A stretch of DNA of 64,000 bases from the NCBI RefSeq assembly GCF_964340395.1, contig NC_135551.1, forward strand, positions 8,661,379-8,725,378, in the 5' to 3' direction. The first letter of the stretch is position 1. Each line of letters begins with the position of its first letter. The notes under the pieces are model-generated. The model saw nothing but the letters and a program-made list of their open reading frames with translations, was not told the DNA's origin and did no database searches. This stretch comes from Glandiceps talaboti. Its lineage: Eukaryota; Hemichordata; Enteropneusta; Spengelidae. Made by a program: the position numbers and the translations under genes. Positions 13,215 through 24,041 of the stretch are shown here, piece after piece.

Positions 13215-13843
13215 TTTATACTGACACATAAAGGAAAGTGATCAGAAGAAATAAAACCGTAAAGAATACGAAAATCGGAAATGGCATTGTGTACCGTATG
13301 GGTATTTACTATATGGTCTTATCAACATGTACTACCATGAGCTTCACTGATGTAAGTGAAATTATCACCACCTTTATCTAGCTTTTCGAAATCAGAAATA
13401 TGCAAATTATTAACACGACAAAAAATGTCAAGCTCATTGCCGAATAGTGTACCCAAGTTGGAGTTGAAATCTCCAATAATAACATTAGCAGTTTGTACAT
13501 CATCAACGATGTTTTTGATTTTTGCTAGATAAGACAAATAACTGTCATAATTGTAATTTGAACAAGTCGGAAGATAAACACATATAATAAACAGTCTTGC
13601 TGTAGACATGATGATTTCTACACCTAAGAGCCTAGTGTCATCTAGATACTTTATAGTGACATTGTGTCCCAATGACTTACGCCACATGATAGCAACACCA
13701 CCATATGGGCGTCCTACGTGAAAACGAGAACTGTCATCGATGGCAGAAACTCCGCAGGCGTTGAAGTCCCTGTGAACCCTAGCGAGAGTTCCATTTTGGT
13801 CAACCAATGTTCTTGAATAAGAACGACGACGTGACGCCCTCAA
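13215..13843 (-). pseudogene. LINE A endonuclease (APE-like) fragment
   Basis: This piece of an apurinic/apyrimidinic-type endonuclease would nick the genomic target for reverse transcription. Visible motifs are a GRPYGGVAIMWRKS block, VIIGDFNSNLG (the catalytic GDFN region) and, after a frameshift near 13322, an ISSDHFPL block containing the terminal S-D-H catalytic motif. The long open frame runs 13322-13843 and stops prematurely just before that last block. The first ~60-80 residues of a complete domain are missing at the 5' side. Confidence 0.75.
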
Positions 13844-14920
13844 CGGTCTTTACAATGTACCACGGCCAGCTGTTCGCCAGTTGGCAAATGGCACACCAAC
13901 ATCAGGGTTGACGAGACATCCCAAGCGACGAATACCGACACTCGGACACTGGATAAGGAAGATTGAACAAGAGACCTTTGCTGCTACTAGTATTACTTTA
14001 GTGTGACTACACATGTGTGTAAGTGTGTTGGTGTGATAACTGATGTGACCCATAAATATATTGGTTGGACTACAAGTCGTGCAAATAACCAAGGGGGAAT
14101 TTACCTCACTGGCGCTGCGACTTTTTTGAGCTTGCCTTGGAAATCATTTATATTACTACGTGGCGAAGTAATTTATTCAGTTACTGTCTTTGTCCTGTAT
14201 AATTTAGTTTTCAGCAATCCCCCTTGCAGTTTTTTGATTAGTTACAACTTTATTTAAAGTCGTACACTGATTAAGCACCTAGGGAGTTTTCGTTTCTAAA
14301 TTATCAGAATTTCGATTAATTTCCAAATTGTGCAAATATTCTAATACAGATATTATAGCACATTTCATTAGCGTATTGCATGTCATCTCTTGAGTCGAGT
14401 TCATGTCCGGCGACCAATTGTATGTACCCACTACATTGGCCGTCCGTATTTGATGTGGCTGGGGTTTTCCGCTTTAAATCTGCCAATGGATCTGTGAAAC
14501 ATTCCTGGACTGATTATGTTGTGGGGTATTGTGCCTCCCAACGGACACTGTGTAGTGAACCCAAACTAAATTAAATCTTACATTAACCTTCTTGTCGATG
14601 AATTTTTAGAACTCTCAGAATGCAGACTATTTAATGAATATCAAGGAGCACCATTTCACCGTAAGGTTAAGGTGGAGATGCAGAAAAAATCATTATTTTG
14701 ACCATTTTTGAGATTATGTGCTCTTTTGCCATAATAAATATTCTTCTATCAACCAGAGAAAACTGGACTGGGTTTGAGTTTTGCAAATCCCGAAAAATCA
14801 TGAAATAAAAGAAGTAAATAAATGCACGAGTACCGAAATGCCGGAAGAAGCCCCTAAAAACCCACGATATTTGCATAAAAAGAAGTCAACGAGGTCAACC
14901 ACTACACGCATGCTCAGATC
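13844..14920. other. Non-coding, no feature recognised
   Basis: Flank of LINE A on its 5' side. Short frames exist on both strands but none shows a motif. I cannot tell whether an older element lies here. Confidence 0.35.
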
Positions 14921-15286
14921 ATGCGCTACCCTACACAGACAAGCAAAACATCATGGCAGCAACTAATGCTATCCAAAGCGGAAAAAAGGCGTCCAAAGCG
15001 TAACTCGAATCCCATGTCAGAAGAAAAAAGATTGATGTTGAAAGTCTCTGAGAAAGGATCGTACTATAATCAGCACTTCTCTTCAAACGAGTACGAATCA
15101 AACGATGAGCAAAAAAGTGAAGCCGAAGATGTCATCGATGAGCAAGTCAGGACAGCTGACAGTGTTGCCACTGCGAAAGTGAAACATGAACGACCATCGT
15201 ACGACGGTGTCGATGTTCATGAAACACTTCGTGTCGTAGATAATCAAATGATCAACGAAGCACTGAAGTCATCTTCTCTGTGCTAG
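14921..15286 (+). CDS. Unrecognised charged ORF (candidate)
   Basis: I do not recognise this frame. It encodes 121 residues. The in-frame ATG at about 14968 gives a compact product rich in Lys, Arg, Glu, Asp and Ser, with a basic cluster (EKRRPKRNSNP) followed by an acidic serine-rich stretch (around SNDEQKSEAEDVIDE). The composition looks more protein-like than neighbouring chance ORFs, but there is no known domain, no clear promoter and no splice evidence. It could be an exon of a host gene, an accessory ORF of a dead transposon, or chance. Confidence 0.25.
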   Translation: MRYPTQTSKTSWQQLMLSKAEKRRPKRNSNPMSEEKRLMLKVSEKGSYYNQHFSSNEYESNDEQKSEAEDVIDEQVRTADSVATAKVKHERPSYDGVDVHETLRVVDNQMINEALKSSSLC

Positions 15287-15885
15287 GGAGGCCCACACAC
15301 GATAAATGTACATGTACTGCGTGCTCATCTATTTTTGAGTGAGGTTTACAGCAAGAAATAATTCATAAATTGGCGTTTTTCTTGCATTTTCAGAATCTAC
15401 ACAATTTTTTTCTATTTGGGCATTAAGATAATTTTACATTGACATCTGAAATTATTAAATTACAGCTACTTTGAAAGTACAATTTCGTCCGTTTTCAGTA
15501 GCGCGCGTACACTGTATTACGTGACGGTCACATTATTTTCTAAAAAACGTTCTGAAGGGGTGCCAAAGGTCATAACAGTAAATATAGTATGCTTGTTTTG
15601 ATTTGTTCTCGCAACGTCAGTTTTCAGTCTACAGCCAATCATATTAGTTCTTTTAAAAGTACTTGGCGTGAATAAGACGATACAACAGGGTGCGGCCATT
15701 ATCTTTAACGCTGTAGACCGTCTGTACGCGCCGTAAAAACTATGAAATTTCAGGTGATTATGTTTTCCAGGGGTTTCTCTATTTCAATATGCACCCCCTA
15801 CAGTTTGAAAATTTATGATTAGTATTACATTTGTGTGAAATTTCAATGGTATTCGACGGAAAATGTACGCGCGATTACAATTTGA

Positions 15886-17098
15886 ACTTGGGGATCACCG
15901 TCGAGGCCAGCGCCTCCAGCAGTACTGTACACACTAGATGTTGACCCAGGCGTGGTGTTAGTGAACCGAGGGTCCAACGATGAACTATGTCGGTAAGTTT
16001 TGTTCCGTTTACAGTAGTTTACGTGACAAGTATGATATTTTTTACTGTTTTCTTAAATTGGTCACTATTTCCGTATAGGAATTAATCACTGTGTGTGGTA
16101 TTTATATTGTGACTGTCAATTCTAATGCCGTCAGATCTGAAAGGATCGCGTAGTGTTGTTGTAACCGGAAGTAACAATAATTCGTTCGAACTAAAATGTC
16201 ATCTATACAAAATCCCGTTCAAGGCGAATATTGTAACCAAACAATGTTGATGTCATTTTAAAACTTTGTTGTATTTAAAGCAACTAATAGTTATTGATTT
16301 GCCTTTTGACGCTTCCTTGGGTCGAGTCAATAACGTAAACAGATTGACGTGACATTTGATGTTGGTGGCGATTTTGCTAAGTTCTTGTACTTAGCAATAA
16401 GTGGCACATGCTAATTTTTATAATGATTGTTTATAATATATTTATGTGTTCTTGTTAGCGTTATAGTTGAATGTTTTCATCTTACTATACCCATTATGTA
16501 ATAAAAGTAAATTAATATCTCAACAGACATTTATGATTACTGATTTCCACACATACAAATTTCAATGCGCTATCTTTACATAAAATTATTGATGTGCAAT
16601 TTATCACCATCTCAGTATCACAATTTTACTTAAATTTGTCTCTAAAATTTAAATCAATTTTATCAGTATATTAAACGTTTATGAATTTGGCTGCTAAGAT
16701 CTAAAGATAACTACTGAATTGTAAATTTAGATAAATTTATTTCATTTTATTATAAAGTTAAAAGGCTAAAGTCTGTTGTTGTATGTAGTATGTGTAAATT
16801 GTCGACATTAATAATTCTTTTGTTAACTAACCTGTATCACTGCAATATATGTATATGTATAAATAATTTCATAATTTATATTTTATTTTATAGATCAGTA
16901 ATTTCATCGTCTTCTGAAACAGCTCTGCAGCAACCCCTAACAAATTATGAATTCCTTGAAATACATTACACAAGCCAGAATTTTGAAGAAACTTATAACC
17001 AGATCGAATTGGTACCACAATTTATCAACTCTGATCATTTGCATAATGTGACTTTATCAGTTTTATTGTATTGGATAACTATAGCCATACATCAATAG
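15886..17098 (+). CDS. Candidate two-exon gene fragment (unrecognised)
   Basis: Exon A ends at 15992 with donor GTAAGT. Its frame is open from about 15886 and includes LDVDPGVVLVNRGSNDELC. Exon B starts at 16894 after a pyrimidine/AT-rich tract ending TTTTATAG, and runs to a stop at 17098. Joining the two (intron 15993-16893) completes an Arg codon and keeps the frame open without a stop. The product ends SSSSETALQQPLTNYEFLE... and has no domain I recognise. The start of exon A is not established: a stop lies just upstream and no strong acceptor is visible. It may be the tail of a host gene or a chance pairing. Confidence 0.3.
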
Positions 17099-17349
17099 CT
17101 TTCCTGTAAATTAATTACTATACCTGATTTGGTACCACAATTTATGTAACAATATCTACAAATAGAAACATGCAGTCTAAGTGCTTTGATGTTTGTATAT
17201 ATTTTTATACTGCTAATTATTATGGTTTTGACAATAGGTAGCTTCCAAGCGCAACTGAACGTGCTATGCAAAGGACAGTGGGATTGTTTGTAGTTACTGT
17301 AATACCTAATCTTGATAGAATAATCAACTCTAAAGGAACTTGGTAACTA

Positions 17350-17468
17350 AATGTGTTATTTGTGGTTACAATCAATGCGAGATTGTTTACAATTTAGTGA
17401 TGGGTTCATATTTATTGCTGTATTTCCCATGATGCACCATTCACAACATTCAACATGACATATTTGCA
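17350..17468 (+). repeat. Short dispersed repeat, copy 2 (partner at 683-785)
   Basis: Matches the first copy in the order 'gtggttacaa', 'attgtttacaat', 'tttcccatgatgca' and 'caacattcaacatg'. It abuts the 3' pentanucleotide tail of LINE B, so LINE B may have integrated at or within this repeat. Confidence 0.45.
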
Positions 17469-17470
17469 GG

Positions 17471-17500
17471 TCTTGTCTTGTCTTGTCTTGTCTTGTCTTG
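17471..17500 (-). repeat. LINE B 3' terminal repeat (CAAGA)6
   Basis: Six perfect TCTTG units on the plus strand (CAAGA read with the element) lie exactly at the 3' end of LINE B, right after its UTR. CR1/L2-group LINEs usually end in short tandem repeats rather than poly(A), so this is likely the native tail rather than an unrelated microsatellite. Confidence 0.75.
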
Positions 17501-17574
17501 TCCATTACTGTACAAAACGCCAGATGTGGCTATACACGTACAGTTCGTCATGCATCACACTTTCAATTTTTCCC

Positions 17575-20417
17575 TTATTCCACATTGAGATTGACTAGTG
17601 ATTTAAAAACTGCCACATCTTTTGCTGCTTTTGTACTTGGTGGTAATGAGTTCCATAGAGGTATAGTACGTGGGTATAGTGAATAGTGATAACAATCTTT
17701 ATTGGAGCGAATGGTATTGTAGTTTAACTTCTGTGTTTGACGGGTGTTGTGTTTGGTTTGGTTTTCTTGATGAAACGAAGGTGTTTTATATTTGTAGGGG
17801 TGATTCCGTGTGTTTCTTTGAAAATTGTGACGAGTCTTGACTTAGTTCTTCTATTCTGTAGTGATTCCCAGTCTAGAGTTTTTAGTATGGCTGTGATGCT
17901 TGTTGTGCGTCTGTAGTCATTGGTAACGAATCTGGCTGCTCTCCTTTGTACTTTTTCAAGTTGTTCCTGATGAGTTTTCTGGTATGGATCCCAGATTGTA
18001 CTACAGTACTCAAGTCTGGGTCGAACTAGTGTTTTGTAGGCTATTTCCTTTGTGTTCCTGGAGCAGTTCCAAAGGTTCCTTTTGAGTAAACCAAGTATGC
18101 TGTTTGCTTTGTTTGTGGTTTGGTGAATGTGCTGGGCCCATGAAAGGTTGCTTGATAGTTGTATTCCTAGGTATGGATGATGTTCTACTTTCTGAAGGAT
18201 GTTATTGTTCATGTGATACTGGTATGGAGTGAACTTTTTCTTGTGTGTTACGTGCATAATGAAACATTTTGATGTGTTGAACTTCATTTGCCATCTTTTT
18301 TCCCAGTTGCATAGGGAGTTTATATCATTTTGTAGTATTTCAGTATCAGCTGGAGTATTGATTTCTCTGTACACAATGAGGTCATCTGCAAACAGTCTTA
18401 CATGTGAATTAACATAATCAGGTAAGTCGTTAATGTATGTGAGGAACAGTAGAGGGCCAAGCACGGTCCCCTGGGGAACACCGGAGATGACTGCTGTATG
18501 AGATGAAGACTGTCCGTCGATGACTACTCTTTGATGACGTTTGGTGAGGAAGTTTTCTATCCATAGCTTGGTACTGGTTCTTACTCCAAAATGGTCAACT
18601 TTAGCAAGTAGTCGTTGGTGGGGGACCATATCGAAGGCTTTGCTAAAATCCATTATACACAGGTCTACTTGCCCACGCTGGTCTAAGATTTTTGCAAGGT
18701 CATCAATCAAGCCTGTGAGTTGTGTTTCACATGAACGTCCACTTCTGAATCCGTGTTGTCTATCGCAGAGTATGGAGTACTTTTCGAAATGGTTCATTAT
18801 GTTGCTATGTATAATATGTTCCAGTTGTTTACAAGCGATACTAGTGAGTGATACCGGTCTATAGTTACTTGGAAGAGATCTCTCCCCTTTCTTGTGGATT
18901 GGTGAAACATTTGCATTTAACCAGTCTTTTGGTAGGGTTCCTGTTGATATTGATTTCTGGTAGATTTTTTGTAATATGGGTGCAATACTTGTGGCGCATT
19001 CTTTGAGTATTCTTGCGGGTATGTTGTCCGGTCCTGATGCTTTGTTTACTTTCAGATTTTTGAGCAATTTTTCTATTCCTATAGTTGTGATTGTGATGTC
19101 TGGCATTTTTGGGATCTTGCTAATGCCTAAGTTTGGGATGCAGGTAAGATCTTCATTTGTGAAGACGGAGCAAAACTGATTATTTAGGATTTCAGCCTTT
19201 TCCTTTGCGCTAGATGCTATGCGGCCCATGCTGGACAGTGGCGAGACACCAATGACATCTCTGCGGAGCGCTTTGATGTAGTTCCAGAATGGTTTGGTGT
19301 TATCTGTCTGGAGGCTTTGACCAATGGTATTTATGTGTTCTTGTCGCAGTTTTCTCATCTGTTTGTCGTTTCGTCTTCTTAGTTCTTTGAATTTGTCCCA
19401 TAATATAAAGTTTCCGGTCTTTCTTGCTTTGTCATATAGTTTGCGTTTTTTCCTGATATTTCTTTTAAGAGTAGAATTTATCCATGGTACGTTTGGTTTA
19501 GATGAAGTTATTTTTGAAGGTATATTGTCATTCATTGCTGTCTGAATTTTATCTGAGAACTGGTTCCAGAGTTCGTCTATATTCAACTGGTTTACTATGT
19601 CTTCAGTAAGGCTACTGTTAAGAGCATCGAGTTCATTTGACATCTTGTTAAAGTCGGCTTTATGATATAGGTACACTTTCCGTTTTGGTAACTTGACAAT
19701 TTTTGGCTTGATAGAAGCATGTAAGACAACAATGTCATGGTCACTTATGCCAGGCTTTATCTGGATGCTGTTTACAAAAGTGGGGTTGTTGGTAAAACAC
19801 AGGTCTAAGATACTATTTTCTCTGGTTGGTTCTAATACCATCTGTTGCAAATTATTGTTCATGGTGATGTCGATCATAGCTTTGCTGGGTCCAGGGTATC
19901 TACCACAGGGTTTGAATGAATTTGAGTGCCAATCAACATCTGGTAAGTTGAAGTCTCCTAGTATCCAGACTGATGCATTTTTTGGTATGACTTCTAATGA
20001 GTTTTCTAGAAGACGTACATACTCAGGACCTGTCTTCTGTGAGCGATAGAAAGCGCCTATGAACATTGGTGCAATACCGTTTACATGGATGCTAATCCAT
20101 TTCATTTCACAGTCAACTTGATCGAGGTGATGTTCGTCTTGGGCAATGAGATTATTTTTAACTGCAACAAATACTCCTCCATGGTAATCATTATTTATTG
20201 TCCTGTCTTTGCGGAATACATTGAAGTTTGCAGGAAAGATTTCACCACTATTAATGTCACTATGAAGCCAAGATTCAGTTCCAACAACTATATCTGGGTC
20301 TTCTTCCTGTAGGAGGTACTGAAAACCAGCAAGTTTTGCGCGTACACTCTGGCAATTTACATTGATGATTTTGAGGGGATGTATTTTGGATTTTGCCTTA
20401 CGAGGCTTTTGGTTTAT
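17575..20417 (-). pseudogene. LINE B endonuclease-reverse transcriptase (ORF2)
   Basis: The open frame runs from 20417 to the stop at 17724 (the first Met is at 20105, but coding clearly begins upstream). The endonuclease reads through IINVNCQSVRAKL, VVGTESWL, GGVFVAV, WILGDFNLPDVDW and GISDHDIVV, giving the complete APE set. The reverse transcriptase follows, with ASGPDNIPARILK, NYRPVSLTS, DFSKAFDMVPHQ, SGVPQGTVLGPLLF and LFADDLIVY (catalytic ADD at about 18381-18392). The expected C-terminal block YPRTIPLWNSLP is present but shifted one frame, beginning just after the stop at 17724 and ending at a stop near 17575. One indel therefore truncates the protein by about 45 residues. Otherwise all catalytic residues are intact. 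Confidence 0.85.
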
Positions 20418-21243
20418 TTACTTTGGTCGTCTTTGTAGTTGTGGTTCTATTAGTTGGGCTAGATGTCTTGATTGGGTTTATATTGCTTAGATCTGATGGT
20501 AGACTGTCAATGGTATCATCTTCACTGATGTCAGATAATGTATCAAAGCTATTCATGGTTTCTATATCACACATATCAATGAAGTATGAAGAGTGAAAGT
20601 TCGGTAGGCCACAGTCACAGCAGAGCCAAGTATAGGATGGGTGTGCAGTAAGGGTGTTGTACACTTCATCATTCATACTGAGACAGTATTTATGAAACCA
20701 GTTGTCACATTGTTCACACTGGATGCATTCTTGTCCCCATCTGGCAGCGGATTTGCATATTTGGCATGGATATTTCAATTTATAAGACTTGGGTCCTGGG
20801 TGTGGGTTTATGTCCCCAGCAAGTAGCAATAACAGAGATAATCTTGTACTACGGTTAAGTTTGTGTATAGTAAAATATCTTAAATAACGATTACTATTTG
20901 TGACTTGTAGAGAGACATGGAACAGACTCACCGGATCGTTTTCTTTGTGCAAGGTGTCACCTGTTGGAGCGGTCCAGTGTTCAATCTCAATCTTGTGATA
21001 ATGGCCTAGTTGTTGGTGGTTCACACTTAGTAGACGTACACCAATTAATAAAATGGTTGAGAGTAGTGTCGTATAATAACTCATGGTGCAGGACGATGCA
21101 GTTCCTTGCGTTGTGAGTGTCCTTGACGTTGAACTTGAAGTTGAAGTCGAAGGTGACGTAGGTAAAAACAATGGCCGTCTTCGAGACGGTGTCGTACATG
21201 TGTAGTTGCGTGTCCAAGTTGGAGGGTTGGGAAAGCACACCAA
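20398..21243 (-). CDS. LINE B N-terminal ORF: 2A-like motif and PHD finger
   Basis: A 281-residue frame. Residues 54-72 are hydrophobic (YYTTLLSTILLIGVRLL). Residues 136-151 read as a leucine run followed by GDINPHPGP, close to the 2A consensus D-x-E-x-N-P-G-P but with Asn for Glu and His for Asn. Residues 160-212 form a PHD-type C4HC3 zinc finger (CQIC, CEQCDNWFHKYC, WLCCDC). In this LINE group the 2A-like and PHD parts precede the endonuclease. The frame ends at 20398, overlapping the endonuclease frame by 20 nt in the +1 register, so either a 1-nt indel or frameshift translation connects them. The start codon is uncertain because the 5' end of the element is not defined. Confidence 0.75.
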   Translation of the reverse strand: MVCFPNPPTWTRNYTCTTPSRRRPLFLPTSPSTSTSSSTSRTLTTQGTASSCTMSYYTTLLSTILLIGVRLLSVNHQQLGHYHKIEIEHWTAPTGDTLHKENDPVSLFHVSLQVTNSNRYLRYFTIHKLNRSTRLSLLLLLAGDINPHPGPKSYKLKYPCQICKSAARWGQECIQCEQCDNWFHKYCLSMNDEVYNTLTAHPSYTWLCCDCGLPNFHSSYFIDMCDIETMNSFDTLSDISEDDTIDSLPSDLSNINPIKTSSPTNRTTTTKTTKVNKPKAS

Positions 21244-21260
21244 TGGTTTTAAAAGCGTTA

Positions 21261-21533
21261 AATGTGTAGTCAGTAGATACTTTGGTACTTTAAAAACACT
21301 AACAGCGATAAAAAATAGGCAATTGACTAAAACTTTGGTAAAAAACTTCAGTAAAATGCGGAGCTACAAACGTGCGATGTCAACGGGAGCGGTGCATGAC
21401 ACACACACCTTTTTTTCCAAGTTGTTCAAACAAAACGTTAGAACACATATAGACTAACATATAACAGTATTTTCATTATGAGGAATATTAACCTTGTGAT
21501 CCCAGTAATTCAGATTTTATTAACTGTTAAAAA
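21261..21533. other. Spacer between LINE B and Mutator-like exon
   Basis: No feature recognised. It may include the promoter-side end of LINE B. Confidence 0.35.
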
Positions 21534-22058
21534 GTGAAGAAACCCCAAAATTACCCTTTTTTCCACTATGGGCCTCCCTATCTGTGCAATTCGTGCAAGA
21601 AAGGTTTCTTGTCAATCGGCGAAACAAACAAGCATGGTTGGGGCAGTCATTTTTGCTTTGAGTGCTCAAATCCAAAGTGTAATCAGAACATAGACTTTGT
21701 ATCATCCAAGAAGAAGGGAAAGGTCTTTGAGGTAAATAGAAAGATGGTCCTTGGAATGAGGGCAATAGGTAAGGGAAGAAGAGCAGCCCAAAAAGTGAGC
21801 TCGTATCTTGGTTTACCCACTCCAGTCTCCGACCACCCATACTCAAAACACGCCAAATTAATATCTGACGTCAGTGCTGACAAGCTGGAAGAAGAGTTCG
21901 TAGAGGCCGTGTCAGAATTACGAGCATTGAAAGAAGAATTGGGGAAGTTTCCTCTGAATCAGAGACTCTGAATGTACCAGTGTCCGTTGATGGCTCCTGG
22001 ATATCCCGAGGCTTTTCGTCACTTTATGGCTTCGTCAGTGTGATTTCAGTCGACACAG
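21534..22058 (+). pseudogene. Mutator-like transposase domain exon, frameshifted
   Basis: The frame opens with a zinc-binding region (PPYLCNSCKKGF ... HFCFECSNPKCNQ), then NRKMVLGMRAIGKGRRAAQ and a helical segment ending near 21940. After a frameshift at the G-run around 21941-21944 it continues as VPVSVDGSWISRGFSSLYGF...ISVDTG. This order (paired Cys, 'VLGMRAIGKG', then 'VDGSW..RG.SS..G....I...TG') is what I know as the Mutator-like transposase domain of animal predicted proteins. A good splice donor (acacag/GTATGT) ends the exon at 22058. Downstream exons could not be assigned with certainty. The single indel makes this copy nonfunctional. Confidence 0.7.
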
Positions 22059-22660
22059 GTATGTAATCTAAATCAAAATGAAAGTTTCATTCGAATGTGG
22101 CAATCTATGATCATACTTCTCGTTCGTCACTTGGTGTATCCTAATTTGTTTCTAAGTAAGCTTAGTTATCGAACAGCTGCCAGTCTATTTTTCAAAGGTA
22201 GTCGAAAGGGTTGTCACCTTTTCAACAATAGCCTTTTTTAATATTTTGTTTGTTGGCAATACCCCTCAATTTACACTTCGCATATGCGTAGTTACAGCTG
22301 TTTCCTTTCATTTCTCTTTTCAGTTTGTTTTACTTTCCATTACGTTTTGTCCTCGACTCCAGGAAGATCACCCCTTTTTCATATGAAAGGGTTTGGATCA
22401 TACAGTAGATGTCACTGTTGTACTCTTCATGGAAATTTTGTTGTGAGGGGGAAGTTTTAAAGAAACACTTTTTTTTATCTCTTGCAATTTATTGCATTAC
22501 AATCATGGACTTAGTCAATGTGGTTTTAGAAATCGAAATGATGGGATCAGAGATCTTCAGATTAAACAATACTATAAATTTATTTTTAATAGGACAACAA
22601 AATAAATGTATTCTTGAGGTGGTATGACTTATATAAGACTTGTTGATAATATGTTTCTTC
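22059..22660. other. Probable intron / no feature
   Basis: Follows a convincing donor at 22059. T-rich tracts but no coding segment recognised. Confidence 0.35.
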
Positions 22661-22667
22661 ATTTCAG

Positions 22668-23342
22668 AGAGTGGTGTGTCTGTATGATATTGAGTGGACG
22701 GGGCAACAACGTATTGATCCTGTCAATTGTGCCAGAAGTGTTACGTCTAAGCTGATGCAATATCTTTCGACCAATTACAGCGAGACGCAGGATGTGACTC
22801 ACAGTGCCAATAATAAATCTTCAAGTAATCACTCACACCCATTGATGTACTAGTCACAGAGTCAGAGTATGGAATGTTGTATCGTTCTACAGAAGGACTA
22901 CAGACGACTTCCCAAAAAACTGTTGTCTGCCTCTCCAATAGATGCCAAGATAAAAGTGTACTGTTCATTAAAGATCAGTTCAGATGATGAGGTTTTGCAG
23001 GGAAGACAGTTTAATCAAGTGTGTGCATGGATGTTGCTGGAAAGCTAGGATGTGGCAGAAATAAAGTTTTTCTTCAGTCATTTCTTCAGCGGTAATAAAG
23101 GCACCTGGGACGAATTTCATTGGTATCCTGAAACATCTGTCGACCAGGAAAGTCAAATTCACTTCAAAGAAGATAGATTTGTCAAGACTGCTCCAGCTCC
23201 ACTTTCTCAGTTGAGCTGTCCTCTTATAACAGCAGTAGAGGATGATAAAATCTGGTTTGTAAATAACAAATTCAAGGATCAAGCCTACTTTAAAGATAGA
23301 CACCAAGTCAAAGTTATGTACTTTCAATATTTTTGGCTGTGA
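22668..23342 (+). CDS. Unrecognised coding-like segments
   Basis: I do not recognise these. A tract ending 'cttcatttcag' could be an acceptor at about 22668. The frame then reads VYDIEWTGQQRIDPVNC... to a stop near 22853. A second frame around 22900-23050 reads RRLPKKLLSASPIDAKIKVYC, and a third (23052-23342) reads FHWYPETSVDQ...PAPLSQLSCPLITAVEDDKIWFVNN. The residue composition of all three looks like real protein, and the shifts between frames suggest either further introns or indels in a decayed gene. They could belong to the Mutator-like transposase upstream or to the spliced locus downstream. No domain is assigned. Confidence 0.3.
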
Positions 23343-23948
23343 TTTCAATGGAAAGGAATAGGTTTCTTAGATCCTATCTTCTTTTCAGGTTATGTATTTT
23401 TCCTGTAAGATATTGCATTGTACTAATTGTTGTTTTATTCATAATAACTGTGATATTGTGATTGCAATGCAATTCAATTTAGTAACACAATCTCGGAGTA
23501 AGCTGACAATACTTTCAGATTTATATGCTCATACTCTTTTATTTCACACATATCTCACCAATGTACAATATTTTAGTTGTGTATAGGTCGATGTGTGTGT
23601 TATGTTTGTTTTACTGTATGTAGTTATACCTCAGACTACTTCCAGCTTCGAGTTGCATGGTGAGTAATATTTTTTCATTCTACTCATTAAACCACATACA
23701 TGTACACTGACCTGCTGGTAACCAGGAGAATTTTGCTTAGTAGAGAGACTTGAAAACACAATTTGAAGGGTATCCGACATTATACACTTGTTTTATGTAG
23801 TATTTTATTGAAATACGAAAATGATGTCTCCAGTTTTACTACTGCAGTAGATACGTTTTAAGAGTAAACTTGTATTGACTCAAGTCGCACATCGACCAAT
23901 GACGTTGAAAACAAAAAGGTCTAATACATTTTTGTATTTACCTTATAG

Positions 23949-24041
23949 TAACAAAAGAGATTGGCAGAAAATTGAAAGCGAGCAGTTCAGGAACTCAGAA
24001 AAATCGTGGAAAAACATGGCATCCAGAATTCTCAGATAAAG
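23949..24041 (+). CDS. Candidate internal exon
   Basis: A 93-nt segment bounded by an acceptor (ccttatag) and donor (GTAAGG) with one open frame reading TKEIGRKLKASSSGTQKNRG and then KTWHPEFSDK. The latter block resembles a region I associate with the middle of Mutator-like transposase proteins ('TWH.E..DK'), which would make it a later exon of the 21534 gene. That memory-based link is weak and the following exon is not found. Confidence 0.35.

Larger units (their letters stand above)
10880..13843 (-). mobile_element. LINE A: degenerate APE-type non-LTR retrotransposon
   Basis: Read on the minus strand, the order is endonuclease (13843-13215), linker (13209-12580), reverse transcriptase (12662-11578) and a conserved C-terminal region (11545-11117). 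That is the order of an APE-endonuclease LINE. The N-terminus of the endonuclease is absent, which fits 5' truncation during target-primed reverse transcription. Several frameshifts and stops split the ORF into at least six pieces, so the copy is dead. The 3' end is AT-rich and ends somewhere near 10880. Clade assignment (CR1, RTE-X or similar) is not possible from motifs alone. Confidence 0.8.
17471..21260 (-). mobile_element. LINE B: CR1-like non-LTR retrotransposon, near full length
   Basis: On the minus strand this is a PHD-finger ORF with an upstream 2A-like motif (21243-20398), an endonuclease plus reverse transcriptase ORF (20417-17724), a C-terminal tail in another frame down to 17575, a short 3' UTR with AATAAA (within about 17690-17710) and a terminal array of six pentamers (17471-17500). 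That layout is characteristic of CR1/L2-group elements with N-terminal PHD and 2A-like peptides. It is the best preserved LINE in the window and carries two frame breaks. The 5' boundary is uncertain. Confidence 0.85.

Noticed and set aside
18229-20049. Plus-strand frames up to 118 codons opposite LINE B
   Set aside because: They are antisense shadows of a minus-strand frame with a complete set of endonuclease and RT motifs.
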